Shown in pieces: positions 6,517 to 7,414 of a stretch of 7,414 bases of DNA (the stretch's first letter is position 1; every line of letters begins with the position of its first letter). The notes beneath the pieces are model-generated. The model worked only from the letters and a program-made list of their open reading frames with translations, did no database searches and was not told the DNA's origin. A program made the translations under genes and the position numbers. The stretch comes from Lentimicrobiaceae bacterium (GTDB taxonomy: Bacteria > Bacteroidota > Bacteroidia > Bacteroidales > Lentimicrobiaceae): assembly GCA_028697695.1 (NCBI GenBank), contig JAQVEI010000107.1:1-7414 (forward strand). Direction: 5' to 3'.

Positions 6517-7414
6517 ATTCTTTGATTTTACGATACAAGGTGCGCTCCGATATCCCCAACTCCCTGGCTGCATCCTTTCGTTTACCACCGTGTTTTTCAA
6601 TGGCTTTCCGGATAAGATCAATTTCCTTTTTCTGCAACGACAAAGACTCATCCACCACCTCAGGGGTATAAAAACCCTCCATTTCCACGGTATCGGTTTC
6701 TGCCACCGCTTCTTCCTGCTGAGATTCGACCCTGGAGACGTCTTGTATCAGCTGTTTAATAAATGGCTGATGATCACTGGCCACTTCATGGTTAAATTCA
6801 CCTTTGGCCAGCATATCCACCACCAGCTTTTTAAGCTCATTGATGTCGTGTTTCATGTCGAACAACACCTTATAGAGTATTTCGCGTTCGCTGATGTCAT
6901 GCTTATGTTCACTGCTGTAAAGCACAGGCAAATCGCGGTTGTTTGCCGGCAGATACTTTATCAGGGTTTCCGGGGTAAGCAGGCGGGTTGGTTCAATGAT
7001 GGAGATGTGTTCGGTAATATTTTTTAATTGTCGAACGTTTCCGTTCCAGCGATACTGCATCAACATCTGACGTGACTTTTCGTCAAGGTCGAGCGGCGGC
7101 ATTCGATATTTTTCAGCAAAATCGTTGGCAAACTTTTTAAAAAGCAGAATGATGTCTTCCTTACGATCCCGCAGGGGTGGTATATGAATGGGGACGGTAC
7201 TCAACCGGTAGTAGAGATCCTGACGGAATTTTCCTTTGTTGATTGCTTCTGCAATATCCACGTTTGTAGCTGCCACTACCCTTACATCGGTTTTAAGTAC
7301 CTTTGACGCACCTACTTTAATAAATTCGCCTGTTTCGAGTACGCGCAACAATCTTACCTGAGTAGAGAGTGGCAGATCGGCCACTTCATCCAAAAAGATG
7401 GTTCCCCCGCTTAC
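6503..7414 (-). CDS. Sigma-54-dependent activator (AAA+ and Fis-type HTH), N-terminus cut by window edge
   Basis: The C-terminal 303 residues of a bacterial enhancer-binding protein, which uses ATP to open promoters held by sigma-54 RNA polymerase. The frame stays open to base 7414, so the gene continues beyond the window; the Walker A motif, the GAFTGA loop and any sensor domain are not visible. Visible in order: Walker B GGTIFLDE (3-10), the LPLSTQVRLLRVL helix (14-26), sensor I AATN (48-51), arginine-finger segment FRQDLYYRL (63-71), IPPLRDRKEDI (78-88), and sensor II WNGNVRQLKN (123-132), where Asn replaces the common Pro of WPGNVREL. A long linker (about 158-262), with a helical, possibly coiled-coil stretch around 174-203, leads to a Fis-type HTH (264-301, KRKDAARELGISERTLYRKI). 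It overlaps the lptE start by 14 bp and heads the visible part of that operon. Its target promoters cannot be told from this window. Confidence 0.95.
   Translation of the reverse strand, partial: VSGGTIFLDEVADLPLSTQVRLLRVLETGEFIKVGASKVLKTDVRVVAATNVDIAEAINKGKFRQDLYYRLSTVPIHIPPLRDRKEDIILLFKKFANDFAEKYRMPPLDLDEKSRQMLMQYRWNGNVRQLKNITEHISIIEPTRLLTPETLIKYLPANNRDLPVLYSSEHKHDISEREILYKVLFDMKHDINELKKLVVDMLAKGEFNHEVASDHQPFIKQLIQDVSRVESQQEEAVAETDTVEMEGFYTPEVVDESLSLQKKEIDLIRKAIEKHGGKRKDAARELGISERTLYRKIKEYDIR

Noticed and set aside
6517..6651. Upstream extension of the lptE reading frame to 6651
   Set aside because: This stretch encodes the conserved HTH of the activator in another frame, and the lipoprotein signal begins at the Met encoded at 6516.
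6464..7027. 187-residue plus-strand frame opposite the activator gene
   Set aside because: It mirrors the conserved activator coding sequence and is rich in Phe and His, as expected from antisense of this gene; no domain is seen.
7391..7393. TTG as a start codon for the activator
   Set aside because: The frame continues to the window edge and encodes Walker B residues upstream (GGTIF), so this is an internal Leu codon.
1..7414. Mobile elements, CRISPR arrays, tRNA or rRNA genes
   Set aside because: No transposase or integrase, no regularly spaced repeats and no RNA-gene-like sequence were seen; gene content is core chromosomal.

Overview
The window reads as ordinary chromosomal DNA from a member of the Bacteroidota, most likely Bacteroidales/Marinilabiliales-like. 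The signs are: GroEL with a short GGM-type tail ending in Tyr; genes without clear Shine-Dalgarno sequences but with A/T-rich leaders; a DUF4468 protein, a family I know only from this phylum; and the gene order sigma-54 activator, lptE, TPR-like protein, secG, which I recognise from Bacteroidota genomes. The assignment rests on protein character and gene order, not on a database search.

Layout. Plus strand, 8-1657: a 68-residue protein with a ThiS/MoaD-like (beta-grasp) look, followed 6 bp later by an exported two-domain metallophosphatase/5'-nucleotidase. The nucleotidase converges, with only 11 bp between, on a minus-strand gene for an exported DUF4468 protein (1669-2217), which has its own AT-rich upstream region. 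A strong bidirectional hairpin terminator (2324-2357) separates that gene from groEL (2377-4011) and groES (4047-4325). The groESL leader (4326-4520) carries an 11-bp perfect inverted repeat and a smaller TTAGC/GCTAA repeat, but no canonical CIRCE. A second strong terminator (about 4522-4562) ends the upstream operon, which in transcription order is: sigma-54 activator (cut by the window's right edge, 7414-6503), lptE (6516-5977), TPR-like protein (5964-4936), secG (4910-4584). All of these are on the minus strand with gaps of 25 bp or less, and lptE overlaps the activator gene by 14 bp.

How they fit together. The minus-strand operon combines outer-membrane biogenesis (LptE, the lipoprotein plug of the LptD LPS translocon) and inner-membrane protein export (SecG) with a bacterial enhancer-binding protein. 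The downstream groESL pair supplies folding capacity. The plus-strand pair is probably periplasmic nucleotide or phosphoester salvage plus a small cytoplasmic protein of unknown job. I see no mobile element, CRISPR array, tRNA or rRNA, and no clear novel multi-gene system. The points most worth a second look are the divergent substrate-binding loop of the nucleotidase, its coupling to the small beta-grasp-like protein, and the unexplained inverted repeats in the groESL leader.
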